A stretch of 64,000 nt of DNA from Enterobacter kobei (GCF_018323985.1 NZ_AP024590.1:930001-994000), one strand, 5' to 3'. Counted from the first letter of the stretch, positions 24,592 through 33,624 are shown. The notes: a model not told the origin generated them from the sequence alone. A program made the numbers and translations.

Positions 24592-24670
24592 TGCCCGGCG
24601 GCGCAAGCTTGCCGGGCCTATACTGCTGCAATACGCAGGCCGGGTAAGCGCAAGCGCCACCCGGCTTTTT
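24592..24670. repeat. Paired REP units; the second doubles as a terminator for lplT
   Basis: Two inverted GC-rich units, GCCCGGCGGCGC...GCCGGGC (24593-24617) and GCCGGGTAAGCGC...GCGCCACCCGGC (24639-24665), form a small BIME. The second ends in TTTTT (24666-24670) on the plus strand and can serve as the intrinsic terminator of aas-lplT. tas converges from the other side. Confidence 0.75.
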
Positions 24671-24673
24671 ACG

Positions 24674-25714
24674 TTATGGCGCCGGGTAGGTATATACCCG
24701 ATGCACCGCGTCAATCTCCGCTAACACCGCTTCACTGAGATCAAGCTGGTAACTTTCCACATTGGTCTTCAGCTGCTCCAGCGTGGTCGCGCCCAGCAGG
24801 GTGCTGGCGACGAACGGCTGGCGACGCACAAAGGCCAGCGCCATCTGCGCTGGATCCAGATTATGCCGCTTCGCGATGTCCACATAGGCGGCGACCGCTT
24901 TCTGTGACTGCTCGCCGCTGTAACGGGTAAAACGGCTGAATAGCGTATTGCGCGCACCTGCCGGTTTCGCGCCGTTGAGGTATTTCCCCGTCAGCGTACC
25001 AAATGCCAGACAGGAGTAGGCCAGCAGTTCCACGCCTTCGAACTGGCTCACTTCCGCCAGCGCCACTTCATAGCTGCGGTTCAGCAGGCTGTACGGGTTC
25101 TGGATGGTAACGATACGCGGCAGATCGTGCTTGTCCGCCAGATGCAGATAGCGCATCACGCCAAAGGCCGTTTCGTTGGAGACCCCGATGTAACGGATCT
25201 TCCCGGCACGCTGGTATTCGGTCAGCGCTTCCAGGGTTTCGAGAATAGTTACCCCCGGTGCCGTATCGGCCCACTCGTAGCCGAGCTTGCCGAAGCAGTT
25301 GGTCGGACGCTGCGGCCAGTGAACCTGATAGAGATCGAGATAATCCGTCTGCAGGCGTTTTAAGCTGGCATCCAGCGCCTGGCGGATATTTTTACGATCC
25401 AGTGCCTGATCCGGACGGATACCGCTGTCGCTGTTGCGGCTCGGACCGCTGACTTTTGAGGCGATAACCAGTTTTTCGCGGTTACCGCGTTTCGCCAGCC
25501 AGTTGCCGACGTACGTTTCGGTTAACCCCTGGGTTTCCGGGCGCGGCGGGACAGGGTACATCTCCGCAACATCAATAAAATTTATTCCCTGGCTTACGGC
25601 ATAATCGAGCTGTGCATGGGCGTCGGCTTCGCTATTTTGTTCACCAAACGTCATAGTGCCCAGCCCCAGCGTGCTTATCTCAAGGGAGCTGTGAGGGATA
25701 CGGTGATAGTGCAT
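24674..25714 (-). CDS. tas: Aldo-keto reductase Tas
   Basis: A 346-residue NADPH-dependent aldo-keto reductase, matching E. coli Tas over its whole length. The catalytic tyrosine is in 'FIDVAEMYP', and conserved lysine and histidine are in 'LVIASKVSG' and 'YQVHWPQR'. In E. coli, tas was found as a multicopy suppressor of a tyrosine auxotroph under starvation; its natural substrate is not settled. ATG 25714 ('MHYHRIPHSSLE') is chosen, with AGGA nine bases upstream, over an in-frame ATG eight codons earlier. Confidence 0.95.
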   Translation of the reverse strand: MHYHRIPHSSLEISTLGLGTMTFGEQNSEADAHAQLDYAVSQGINFIDVAEMYPVPPRPETQGLTETYVGNWLAKRGNREKLVIASKVSGPSRNSDSGIRPDQALDRKNIRQALDASLKRLQTDYLDLYQVHWPQRPTNCFGKLGYEWADTAPGVTILETLEALTEYQRAGKIRYIGVSNETAFGVMRYLHLADKHDLPRIVTIQNPYSLLNRSYEVALAEVSQFEGVELLAYSCLAFGTLTGKYLNGAKPAGARNTLFSRFTRYSGEQSQKAVAAYVDIAKRHNLDPAQMALAFVRRQPFVASTLLGATTLEQLKTNVESYQLDLSEAVLAEIDAVHRVYTYPAP

Positions 25715-25838
25715 TTGCCGGCTTCCTTTTGTTAACAACGTCAGTCGCTTCCTGACAAAGGAATATAAACATGGCAGAGGGGAGACAAAAGGGGAAGTGA
25801 AAAATCAAAAGGTCAGCAGGGTACTGACCCTTTATGGA

Positions 25839-26057
25839 TTAACGCTCGATAATCTGTGAAACGTCATCGCGGTTGATCTGCATCTCATTGCCTTGCTGAT
25901 CGCGATAGCTAACCAGTCCGGTGTCATCATCAATTTGTGGTTTACCATCTGTCAGGATCATTTTGCCATCTTTGGTCGCCATAACGTAATCGCTGCTGCA
26001 TCCTGAAACCGCAAAAGCCAGGCCTACTGCAGAGATCACCACTGCCCATTTTTTCAT
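25839..26057 (-). CDS. ygdR: Small lipoprotein YgdR
   Basis: A 72-residue lipoprotein. The signal peptide ends in the lipobox 'AVSGC', and the mature part is a YgdI/YgdR SH3-like domain ('YVMATKDGKMILTDGKP ... QQGNEMQINRDDVSQI'). GAGG lies nine bases before ATG 26057. The frame runs 35 codons further upstream, but that stretch has no ribosome site and precedes the obvious signal peptide. Function unknown. A paralogue, ygdI, lies at 53834 in the same window. Confidence 0.93.
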   Translation of the reverse strand: MKKWAVVISAVGLAFAVSGCSSDYVMATKDGKMILTDGKPQIDDDTGLVSYRDQQGNEMQINRDDVSQIIER

Positions 26058-26148
26058 CGTTTTATTCCTCGCGTAACGGTTAACTGAATGTAGTCTAGTA
26101 ATAACGCAGAATAATGTGATGAAAAAGCAGCAAATTCTGAAAGCGGAA

Positions 26149-26183
26149 GAAAAAATGTACACTCCCCCGGAGCCGGGGGAGTG
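26149..26183 (-). terminator. Terminator of ygdQ
   Basis: A ten-base-pair stem (CACTCCCCCG at 26160-26169 with CGGGGGAGTG at 26174-26183) closes a GAGC loop. On the minus strand TACAT and then six T follow, so termination should work but the T tract is offset. Confidence 0.65.
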
Positions 26184-26188
26184 GCAGG

Positions 26189-26902
26189 TCAGAGCGGGCG
26201 TTTCTTGTTGCGCAACAGGTTAAGCGTCTCTACCGCGATGGAGAAGAACATCGCAAAATAGATGTAACCTTTCGGCACGTGGATGCCAAAGCTTTCCAGC
26301 ATCAGCGTAAAGCCGACGAGGATCAGGAAAGCCAGCGCCAGCATTTTCACTGACGGATGACGATCGACGAACTCCCCAATCGGGCGTGCGGCAAACATCA
26401 TCACGCCTACGGCAATCACCACCGCCGCCATCATAATGAACAGATGGTCAGACAGCCCCACCGCCGTAATCACCGAGTCGAGGCTGAAGATAATGTCCAG
26501 CAGCATAATCTGCACAATCGCGCCCATAAACGAATGGACGTTGGTTTTCAGCCCTTCCTCTTCGCCCTCAATGGACTCGTGGATCTCTTTGCTCGCTTTC
26601 CAGATCAGGAACAAGCCGCCCAGCAGCAAAATCAGATCGCGCGCCGAAACCGCATGACCCATCACCTCAAACAGCGGCGTCGTCAGGCGTATCACCCAGG
26701 CGATAGAGGCGAGCAGCGCCAGGCGCATGATCATCGCCCCTGCCAGACCGAGGCGACGAGCGCGGTTACGTTGTGCGGGAGGCAGTTTCGCCACGACCAG
26801 AGAGAGGAAAATAATATTATCGATCCCAAGTACTATCTCCAGCAGCGTCAGTGTTCCGAGCGCCAGCCAGGCATTGGGATCGGTGATCCATGCAAATAAC
26901 AT
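26189..26902 (-). CDS. ygdQ: TerC-family integral membrane protein YgdQ
   Basis: A 237-residue inner-membrane protein of the TerC/Alx superfamily with about seven transmembrane segments. The acidic in-membrane motifs 'LLEIVLGIDNIIFLSL' and 'DIIFSLDSVITAVGL' are the family's likely metal-binding signature. It matches E. coli YgdQ along its length. Relatives are linked to manganese efflux or metal loading of exported enzymes; a specific role for YgdQ is not known. It sits alone between mutH and ygdR, all on the minus strand. Confidence 0.94.
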   Translation of the reverse strand: MLFAWITDPNAWLALGTLTLLEIVLGIDNIIFLSLVVAKLPPAQRNRARRLGLAGAMIMRLALLASIAWVIRLTTPLFEVMGHAVSARDLILLLGGLFLIWKASKEIHESIEGEEEGLKTNVHSFMGAIVQIMLLDIIFSLDSVITAVGLSDHLFIMMAAVVIAVGVMMFAARPIGEFVDRHPSVKMLALAFLILVGFTLMLESFGIHVPKGYIYFAMFFSIAVETLNLLRNKKRPL

Positions 26903-26965
26903 CGTAAAAGTCCTGCCAAATAAAGAAGGGCTGATTATAAGCGCAAGCCCGGCAACGGCAAAAAA

Positions 26966-27661
26966 TTAATAAGTCTGTAACAGGAAATGGCGCGCCAGCA
27001 GCGCACGGGTAAAGTTCTTTTTCAGATAAAAGCCCCGGGGCAGCGTCAGGATGCGCTGGCCTTCGGTACCGATGGCCTCGGTCAGCGCTTTGCTGTTTGC
27101 CGCTTTCGGCCGCAGTTGCAGCACCTCGCCATGACGGGCGGTAATGCTTTCAACACGGCCCAGCACGATCAAATCCATTAACTCTTCCCAGTCCATGCGC
27201 AACTGATGCTCTTCCTCTTCACTGGGACTCCACAGCAGCGGCGATCCCACCCGTCGCACGGCGAGCGGGATCTCCCGCGATCCTTCCACCGGGATCCACA
27301 GCACGCGCTTTAACTTATGGCGCACATGGCTGGTTTCCCACACCACGCCGCTGTTACCGGTCAACGGCGCCACGCACACAAAGGTGGTTTCCAGCGGCCG
27401 ACCCGCGTTATCCACAGGGATGGTTTTGAGTTCCACCCCCAGCGCGGCAAAATCCTGCTCGGGTTTGCTGCCTGCGCTCGCGCCCAGCCAGCGCTCAAGC
27501 AAAAGCCCGGTCCAGCCCTTATCGCGTTTCAGATCCTGCGGCACCGGCAATCCCGCCATTTGTCCCAGTTCCCCTAACGTGAAGCCTGCCAGCCGCTGAG
27601 CCTGTGCAAAAAGCTGGGCTTCGGAATCGGGGGGCGAACGGAGCGGAACAGGTGGAAACAT
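26966..27661 (-). CDS. mutH: DNA mismatch repair endonuclease MutH
   Basis: A 231-residue endonuclease that nicks the unmethylated strand at hemimethylated GATC sites after MutS-MutL recognise a mismatch. The type II nuclease motif D-X6-E-X-K is intact as Asp70, Glu77 and Lys79 in 'EQDFAALGVELKTI'. It matches E. coli MutH over its full length. Its promoter must lie in the 680-base gap to rppH. A good Fis-like match, GGTTAAAAAATGAAC, lies at 27675-27689 just upstream of the start. Confidence 0.97.
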   Translation of the reverse strand: MFPPVPLRSPPDSEAQLFAQAQRLAGFTLGELGQMAGLPVPQDLKRDKGWTGLLLERWLGASAGSKPEQDFAALGVELKTIPVDNAGRPLETTFVCVAPLTGNSGVVWETSHVRHKLKRVLWIPVEGSREIPLAVRRVGSPLLWSPSEEEEHQLRMDWEELMDLIVLGRVESITARHGEVLQLRPKAANSKALTEAIGTEGQRILTLPRGFYLKKNFTRALLARHFLLQTY

Positions 27662-27846
27662 GATTCAAACCTTTGGTTAAAAAATGAACAACAATTATGC
27701 ACTGGGGTTAGCAGTGAGTTTTATTTCTGTGAGAAACATTCAATACTATGATTTAACGGCGCTTTTTTAAAATATTCCGCAGCGTTGCGCAACAACGACC
27801 ACGGTTTTCCAATTCTGGTCACTGGCAATGAACAGGATCTTACACC

Positions 27847-28038
27847 ATGTTATCCACAGAAAAGTGGGATAACTGGGAAAAACCTTCACTACTGTTTCCA
27901 TTTACAGCCTTGACGTGGGAGCAAAATCGAATTTTCGCACAAAATGTGTTTAACTTAGTGGCACAATCTGTGGATAAATACGGCGCTGTGCGATCTTTCA
28001 TCAATGCTGCGATCATCCCTGTGATGATCGTCACATAA
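27847..28038 (+). CDS. ygdT: YgdT-like small ORF in the mutH-rppH gap
   Basis: This 63-codon ORF starts 'MLSTEKWDNWEKPSLLFPFT', which resembles the annotated 48-residue E. coli YgdT, and later reads 'NLVAQSVDKYG' as YgdT does. After that point it runs about 15 residues longer. No convincing ribosome site precedes the ATG (upstream reads CAGGATCTTACACC, an AGGA about nine bases away). Codons 2-4 and the 'SVDK' codons coincide with two perfect DnaA boxes, so conservation could reflect DnaA binding rather than translation. Function unknown; translation unproven. Confidence 0.4.
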   Translation: MLSTEKWDNWEKPSLLFPFTALTWEQNRIFAQNVFNLVAQSVDKYGAVRSFINAAIIPVMIVT

Positions 28039-28267
28039 CCGGCTTTTTTTGTGCGTATAACTGCTTTAACATACTGACTCATAGTGCTTTATTTTTTAGC
28101 AGCATTTTGGCAGATTTAAGACAACTCCGGGTTTTCCCCGTTTAATTCCATACTTCTGCACAACTATATCCACAGAAAAAGTGAATAAAATGGCCTTCGC
28201 TGACCCCAATCTGTTTATAAGTCGGCTGATAACTGTGAGTTATTCAATTGTTATTAGGTTATGCACC
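27850..28267. promoter_or_regulatory. DARS2-like DnaA-reactivating sequence (five DnaA boxes)
   Basis: Five DnaA boxes lie between mutH and rppH: TTATCCACA at 27850-27858 (+), TTATCCACA at 27969-27977 (-), ATATCCACA at 28166-28174 (+), TTATTCACT at 28180-28188 (-) and TTATGCACC at 28259-28267 (+). The first two are perfect; the others differ at one position. The third and fourth face each other with a five-base gap. In E. coli this gap carries DARS2, a site that promotes ADP-to-ATP exchange on DnaA with help from IHF and Fis. I could not identify IHF sites by eye. Confidence 0.75.
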
Positions 28268-28342
28268 CTTAACAGAGTGGTTTACCGTTCACCACTAGTG
28301 TGAAACAATCGTTTAAATTCAGATTTTTTTTGAGGTAGTCCG

Positions 28343-28873
28343 GTGATTGATGACGATGGCTACCGCCCTAATGTTGGGATCGTAATTTGTAACCGACAGG
28401 GCCAGGTGATGTGGGCCAGGCGCTTTGGTCAGCACTCATGGCAGTTTCCTCAGGGGGGCATTAACCCCGGAGAATCCCCGGAGCAGGCAATGTACCGGGA
28501 GCTGTTCGAAGAGGTTGGGTTAAGTCGTAAAGATGTGCGTATCCTTGCTTCTACTCGCAACTGGTTGCGTTACAAGTTACCGAAACGTTTGGTGCGTTGG
28601 GACACAAAGCCGGTGTGTATCGGCCAGAAACAGAGATGGTTTCTTCTGCAATTAGTCAGCAGCGATGCTGATATTAATATGCAAACCAGCAGTACCCCCG
28701 AGTTTGATGGCTGGCGCTGGGTGAGTTACTGGTATCCCGTACGTCAGGTCGTCTCCTTTAAACGCGATGTCTATCGCCGGGTGATGAAAGAGTTTGCAAG
28801 CGTAGTGATGGCGCTTTCTGAAGCGACGCCGAAGCCGCAAAGTCCCCCCGCCTGGCGACGTAAAAGAGGTTAA
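28343..28873 (+). CDS. rppH: RNA pyrophosphohydrolase RppH
   Basis: A 176-residue Nudix hydrolase that removes pyrophosphate from the 5' end of transcripts, opening them to RNase E. The Nudix box is complete in 'GGINPGESPEQAMYRELFEE' and the following 'VGL'. Only the C-terminal tail differs from E. coli RppH. The start is a GTG with GAGG seven bases before it, as in E. coli. ptsP follows 12 bases later in the same operon. The promoter lies in or beside the DARS2-like region. Confidence 0.96.
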   Translation: MIDDDGYRPNVGIVICNRQGQVMWARRFGQHSWQFPQGGINPGESPEQAMYRELFEEVGLSRKDVRILASTRNWLRYKLPKRLVRWDTKPVCIGQKQRWFLLQLVSSDADINMQTSSTPEFDGWRWVSYWYPVRQVVSFKRDVYRRVMKEFASVVMALSEATPKPQSPPAWRRKRG

Positions 28874-28885
28874 GCCATACACAAC

Positions 28886-31132
28886 ATGCTCACCCGGCTG
28901 CGAGAAATCGTCGAGAAAGTGGCAAGTGCTCCGCGCCTCAACGAGGCGCTGGATGTGCTGGTTACTGAAATTTGTCAGGCGATGGATACCGAGGTCTGCT
29001 CGGTTTATCTCGCCGATCACGACAGACGCTGCTATTACCTGATGGCGACGCGCGGTTTGAAAAAGCCGCGCGGTCGTACTGTTACGCTCGCTTTCGATCA
29101 GGGGATTGTGGGACTGGTCGGCAGACTTGCCGAACCCATCAACCTCGCCGATGCGCAAAAACACCCCAGCTTCAAATTCATACCTGCGGTAAAAGAAGAG
29201 CGCTTTCGCGCATTTCTCGGCGTGCCTATCATTCAGCGCCGCCAGCTGCTTGGCGTGCTGGTGGTGCAACAGCGTGAATTACGTCAGTTTGACGAGAGCG
29301 AAGAATCCTTCCTCGTGACGCTGGCCACACAGATGGCCGCCATTCTTTCCCAGTCACAGCTGGCGGCACTGTTTGGTCAGTACCGTCAGACGCGCATTCG
29401 CGCGCTGCCTGCGTCGCCGGGCGTGGCGATCGCCGAAGGCTGGATGGATGCCACGCTGCCGCTGATGGAGCAGGTGTATGAAGCCTCCACGCTCGACACG
29501 TCGCTGGAACGCGAACGGCTGACCGGTGCGCTGGAAGAGGCGTCCAACGAGTTCCGTCGCTACAGCAAGCGCTTCTCCGCGGGTGCGCAGAAAGAAACCG
29601 CCGCCATTTTCGATCTCTACTCGCATCTGATTTCTGACGCGCGCCTGCGCCGCGAGCTGTTTGAGGAAGTGGATCAGGGCTACGTCGCGGAATGGGCGGT
29701 GAAAAAAGTCATTGAGCGCTTTGCCGAACAGTTTGCAGCGCTCACCGATGGCTATCTGAAAGAGCGTGCCGGGGATCTGCGCATGCTCGGTCAGCGCCTG
29801 CTTTTTCATCTTGACGACACGCTACAGGGCGCCAACGCCTGGCCTGCGCGCTTTGTGCTGGTCGCCGATGAACTCTCCGCCACCACGCTTGCTGAACTGC
29901 CTCACGACCGGCTGGCCGGGGTGGTGGTACGCGATGGCGCGGCGAACTCTCATGCGGCGATTATGGTTCGCGCCCTTGGTATTCCGACGGTGATGGGGGC
30001 CGACATTCAGCCGTCGATCCTGCACCAGCGCACGCTGGTCGTTGACGGCTATCGTGGCGAACTGCTGGTGGATCCTGAGCCGATCCTGATGCAGGAATAC
30101 CAGCGTCTCATCAGCGAAGAAAATGAATTAAGCCGTCTGGCTGAAGACGACGTTAATCTGCCCGCCCACCTCAAAAGCGGCGAGCGGGTAAAAGTGATGC
30201 TCAACGCGGGTTTAAGCCCGGCGCATGAAGAAAAGCTCGGCAGCCGCATTGACGGCATCGGTCTGTACCGCACCGAAATACCCTTTATGCTGCAAAGCGG
30301 TTTCCCCTCGGAAGAGGAGCAGGTGGCGCAGTATCAGGGCATGATGCAGATGTTTATCGACAAGCCCGTTACGCTGCGTACGCTGGATGTGGGGGCTGAT
30401 AAGCAGCTGCCCTACATGCCGATCAGCGAAGAGAATCCGTGCCTTGGCTGGCGCGGGATCCGCATTACGCTCGATCAGCCGGAGATTTTTTTGATTCAGG
30501 TGCGCGCCATGCTGCGCGCCAATGCCGCCACCGGCAACCTGAACATACTGCTGCCGATGGTCACCAGCATTGATGAAATCGACGAAGCTCGGCGGCTGAT
30601 TGAGCGCGCGGGTCGCGAAGTCGAAGAGATGATTGGCTATGCCATTCCAAAACCGCGCATTGGCGTGATGCTGGAAGTGCCGTCGATGGTCTTTATGATC
30701 GCCCATCTGGTTAAGCGCGTCGATTTTATCTCCGTCGGTACCAACGATCTGACGCAGTACATTCTGGCGGTCGATCGTAACAATACCCGCGTGGCTAACA
30801 TGTACGACAGTCTGCATCCGGGCGTGCTGCGGGCGCTGGCGATGATCGCCGAGGAAGCCGAACGGCATGACGTCGATCTGCGGCTGTGCGGTGAAATGGC
30901 CGGCGATCCGATGTGTGTCGCCATTCTGATCGGCCTTGGCTACCGACATCTGTCGATGAACGGCCGCTCGGTAGCGCGTATCAAATATTTACTGCGGCAT
31001 ATCGATCATGAAGATGCGCAGACGCTTGCCCGACGCGCGCTTGATGCTCAACTGGCTGCCGAGGTTCGGCATCAGGTCGCGGCATTTATGGAGCGGCGCA
31101 GCATGGGCGGGTTGATTCGCGGCGGACGCTAA
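28886..31132 (+). CDS. ptsP: PTS-Ntr enzyme I (EI-Ntr)
   Basis: This 748-residue enzyme starts the nitrogen-related phosphotransferase chain, passing phosphate from PEP to NPr and then EIIA-Ntr. An N-terminal GAF domain (about 1-165), which senses glutamine in E. coli, precedes an EI-like region. The phosphorylated histidine is His356 in 'GAANSHAAIM'. PEP-site motifs 'GIGLYRTEIPFM' and 'ISVGTNDLTQYIL' and the cysteine motif 'LRLCGEMAGDP' are present. No good ribosome site is within ten bases of the ATG, so coupling to rppH translation is likely. Confidence 0.96.
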   Translation: MLTRLREIVEKVASAPRLNEALDVLVTEICQAMDTEVCSVYLADHDRRCYYLMATRGLKKPRGRTVTLAFDQGIVGLVGRLAEPINLADAQKHPSFKFIPAVKEERFRAFLGVPIIQRRQLLGVLVVQQRELRQFDESEESFLVTLATQMAAILSQSQLAALFGQYRQTRIRALPASPGVAIAEGWMDATLPLMEQVYEASTLDTSLERERLTGALEEASNEFRRYSKRFSAGAQKETAAIFDLYSHLISDARLRRELFEEVDQGYVAEWAVKKVIERFAEQFAALTDGYLKERAGDLRMLGQRLLFHLDDTLQGANAWPARFVLVADELSATTLAELPHDRLAGVVVRDGAANSHAAIMVRALGIPTVMGADIQPSILHQRTLVVDGYRGELLVDPEPILMQEYQRLISEENELSRLAEDDVNLPAHLKSGERVKVMLNAGLSPAHEEKLGSRIDGIGLYRTEIPFMLQSGFPSEEEQVAQYQGMMQMFIDKPVTLRTLDVGADKQLPYMPISEENPCLGWRGIRITLDQPEIFLIQVRAMLRANAATGNLNILLPMVTSIDEIDEARRLIERAGREVEEMIGYAIPKPRIGVMLEVPSMVFMIAHLVKRVDFISVGTNDLTQYILAVDRNNTRVANMYDSLHPGVLRALAMIAEEAERHDVDLRLCGEMAGDPMCVAILIGLGYRHLSMNGRSVARIKYLLRHIDHEDAQTLARRALDAQLAAEVRHQVAAFMERRSMGGLIRGGR

Positions 31133-31293
31133 GGGCACGATCCGGCGAATGTTATACATATCTTTTACAACTTCAGCGCAATCAGCATGTCCGCCTTATG
31201 CTATGATTCGCAACTTTGGCGCGCCTGTAGACGCGGGTGTACATCTTTGCCGCTGTCCACTTTCGGCGGAATAACAACAAGTTGTGGTGACAG

Positions 31294-32169
31294 ATGAATA
31301 GTGGTTATCTGCGTTTCCCGGACATCGATCCGGTGATTTTTTCCTTAGGGCCGGTTGCCCTGCACTGGTACGGCATGATGTATCTTGTCGGCTTCATCTT
31401 TGCGATGTGGCTGGCCACTCGCCGCGCTAATCGTCCCGGCAGCGGCTGGACGAAAAACGAAGTCGAAAACCTGCTGTACGCCGGATTCCTGGGCGTGTTC
31501 CTCGGTGGACGTATCGGCTACGTGCTGTTCTATAACTTCCCGGTCTTTATGAGCGATCCGCTGTATCTGTTCCGCGTCTGGGACGGTGGCATGTCGTTCC
31601 ACGGCGGTTTGATCGGTGTGATCCTGGTGATGGTTATTTTTGCCCGTCGCACCAAACGTCACTTCTTCCAGGTTGCTGACTTCATCGCGCCGCTGATCCC
31701 GTTCGGACTGGGCGCGGGCCGTCTGGGGAACTTTATTAACGGCGAACTCTGGGGCCGTGTCGATCCGGGCTTCCCGTTCGCCATGCTGTTCCCGGCCTCA
31801 CGCAGCGAAGATATGGCGTTGCTGCCGGCGCACCCGGAATGGCAGTCTATTTTCGACACCTACGGCGTACTGCCGCGTCATCCATCCCAGCTCTATGAAC
31901 TGGTGCTGGAAGGCATTGTGCTGTTCATCATTCTTAACCTGTTTATTCGTAAGCCGCGTCCGATGGGGGCTGTCTCCGGGCTGTTCCTGATTGGTTACGG
32001 TGCGTTCCGCATCATCGTTGAGTTCTTCCGCCAGCCGGATGCGCAGTTTACCGGCGAATGGGTACAGTACATCAGCATGGGGCAAATCCTCTCGATCCCG
32101 ATGATTATCGCCGGTGTGCTGATGATGGTCTGGGCGTACCGCCGTCGCCCGCAGCTACACGTTTCCTGA
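31294..32169 (+). CDS. lgt: Prolipoprotein diacylglyceryl transferase Lgt
   Basis: A 291-residue inner-membrane enzyme that moves diacylglyceryl from phosphatidylglycerol to the lipobox cysteine of prolipoproteins, the first step of lipoprotein maturation. Seven membrane segments are expected. The Lgt signature is visible in 'FGLGAGRLGNFINGELWGR', and the essential histidine and arginine lie in 'SFHGGLIG' and this signature. It has the length of E. coli Lgt. The thyA ribosome site overlaps the lgt stop region, so the two are cotranscribed. Confidence 0.97.
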   Translation: MNSGYLRFPDIDPVIFSLGPVALHWYGMMYLVGFIFAMWLATRRANRPGSGWTKNEVENLLYAGFLGVFLGGRIGYVLFYNFPVFMSDPLYLFRVWDGGMSFHGGLIGVILVMVIFARRTKRHFFQVADFIAPLIPFGLGAGRLGNFINGELWGRVDPGFPFAMLFPASRSEDMALLPAHPEWQSIFDTYGVLPRHPSQLYELVLEGIVLFIILNLFIRKPRPMGAVSGLFLIGYGAFRIIVEFFRQPDAQFTGEWVQYISMGQILSIPMIIAGVLMMVWAYRRRPQLHVS

Positions 32170-32175
32170 GGAACC

Positions 32176-32970
32176 ATGAAACAGTATTTAGAACTGATGC
32201 AAAAGGTGCTCGATGAGGGCACCCAGAAAAACGATCGTACCGGCACCGGCACGCTGTCTATTTTTGGCCATCAGATGCGCTTTAACCTGCGCGACGGCTT
32301 CCCGCTGGTGACCACCAAACGTTGTCACCTGCGCTCGATCATCCACGAGCTGTTGTGGTTCCTGCAAGGCGACACCAACGTTGCCTATCTGCATGAAAAC
32401 AACGTCTCCATCTGGGATGAATGGGCCGATGAGCAGGGCGATCTCGGGCCGGTATACGGCAAACAGTGGCGCGCCTGGCCCACGCCAGATGGCCGCCATA
32501 TCGATCAGATCTCCAGCGTGCTTGAGCAGTTAAAAAACGACCCGGACTCGCGCCGTATTATCGTTTCTGCCTGGAACGTGGGCGAGCTGGACAAAATGGC
32601 GCTTGCGCCTTGCCACGCGTTTTTCCAGTTCTACGTTGCTGACGGTAAGCTCTCCTGCCAGCTTTATCAGCGTTCCTGCGATGTGTTCCTCGGCCTGCCG
32701 TTCAACATCGCCAGTTACGCACTGCTGGTGCACATGGTGGCACAACAGTGCGATCTGGAAGTGGGTGACTTCGTATGGACCGGTGGCGACACCCATCTGT
32801 ACAGCAACCACATGGAGCAGACGCACCTGCAACTGAGCCGTGAGCCTCGGGCGCTGCCTAAGCTGATTATCAAGCGTAAGCCAGCCTCGCTGTTTGACTA
32901 CCGCTTCGAGGATTTTGAAATCGAAGGGTACGATCCGCATCCTGCCATCAAAGCGCCTGTCGCCATCTGA
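32176..32970 (+). CDS. thyA: Thymidylate synthase
   Basis: A 264-residue enzyme that methylates dUMP to dTMP using methylenetetrahydrofolate. The nucleophile Cys146 is in 'LAPCHAFFQFYV', followed by 'CQLYQRSCDVFLGLPFNIAS'-type conserved text that holds dUMP. The C terminus ends 'KAPVAI', as needed for closure over the active site. GAGGAACC precedes the ATG and starts at the lgt stop codon. A strong terminator follows, ending the lgt-thyA unit. Confidence 0.98.
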   Translation: MKQYLELMQKVLDEGTQKNDRTGTGTLSIFGHQMRFNLRDGFPLVTTKRCHLRSIIHELLWFLQGDTNVAYLHENNVSIWDEWADEQGDLGPVYGKQWRAWPTPDGRHIDQISSVLEQLKNDPDSRRIIVSAWNVGELDKMALAPCHAFFQFYVADGKLSCQLYQRSCDVFLGLPFNIASYALLVHMVAQQCDLEVGDFVWTGGDTHLYSNHMEQTHLQLSREPRALPKLIIKRKPASLFDYRFEDFEIEGYDPHPAIKAPVAI

Positions 32971-32987
32971 TGGGCAAAGCGTGACAT

Positions 32988-33017
32988 AACCGGTGCCTCA
33001 GCGCGCCGGTTTTTTTT
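32988..33017 (+). terminator. Terminator of lgt-thyA
   Basis: AACCGGTGC (32988-32996) pairs with GCGCCGGTT (33003-33011) around a six-base loop, with one G-T pair, and is followed by eight T in all. Confidence 0.9.
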
Positions 33018-33153
33018 ATCCAGAATTCCATTTCCCGGCCCGGCTTCCGGAATAAATGCAAACCCCTGCAACGGCGTGTAAACCTCTGGAAACGCGCCGT
33101 AAATCTACGCTTTCCCGTTCGATCTCTCTGCCCGTCTTCGACACACTACTGCC

Positions 33154-33624
33154 ATGAAAAAACAACAAGGTTTCACCCTGATTGAAATCCTGGTCGCCGT
33201 GGTGCTGGTCATCATCCTGAGCGGCGCAGGTTTATACGGCTGGCAGAGTTTTCGTCTGCACCAGCGGCTATGGCAAACCGCCTGGCAGGTACGCACTTAC
33301 CTGGAGTTGCTGCGGGATGACGCCAACTGGCAGAACCGCGACCATGCGATCACCGCCAGTCAAACCGACGGCAACTGGTGCTTATTAAGCTCCGTTAACG
33401 AGCTGGCAGGCTGCACCGCTGAAAATCCGTTTGCGCTGCTGCCGTTGTCGCCGGGCGTAGCGCTGGTGGATCTCACTCCGTCGCTGCGCTTTTTTGGGGT
33501 GCGTAATACCGCCTGGGCGGGTCATGTCGTGCTGCGCAACCCGGCAGGCGAATGGCAAATCATTGTCTCAGGGGGAGGACGAATAAGAATGTGTCAATCC
33601 GGAGCGGCCACACCATGCACCTGA
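33154..33624 (+). CDS. ppdA: Prepilin-like protein PpdA
   Basis: A 156-residue type IV prepilin-like protein. A short positive leader ('MKKQQG') is cut before the methylated Phe in 'GFTLIEILVAVVLVIIL', the class signature with Glu at position 5 of the mature form. Cysteines in the C-terminal region may form disulphides. It resembles E. coli PpdA at the N terminus and the late 'LTPSLRFFGVRNTAWAGH' stretch but has diverged elsewhere. It heads the ppdA-ppdB-ygdB-ppdC cluster. These minor pseudopilins could prime a pilus or secretion fibre; in E. coli their role is poorly defined. Confidence 0.92.
   Translation: MKKQQGFTLIEILVAVVLVIILSGAGLYGWQSFRLHQRLWQTAWQVRTYLELLRDDANWQNRDHAITASQTDGNWCLLSSVNELAGCTAENPFALLPLSPGVALVDLTPSLRFFGVRNTAWAGHVVLRNPAGEWQIIVSGGGRIRMCQSGAATPCT

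Noticed and set aside
33552..33614. Upstream start of ppdB within ppdA
   Set aside because: It would place 21 extra residues before a short prepilin leader; ATG 33615 gives the proper leader and length.
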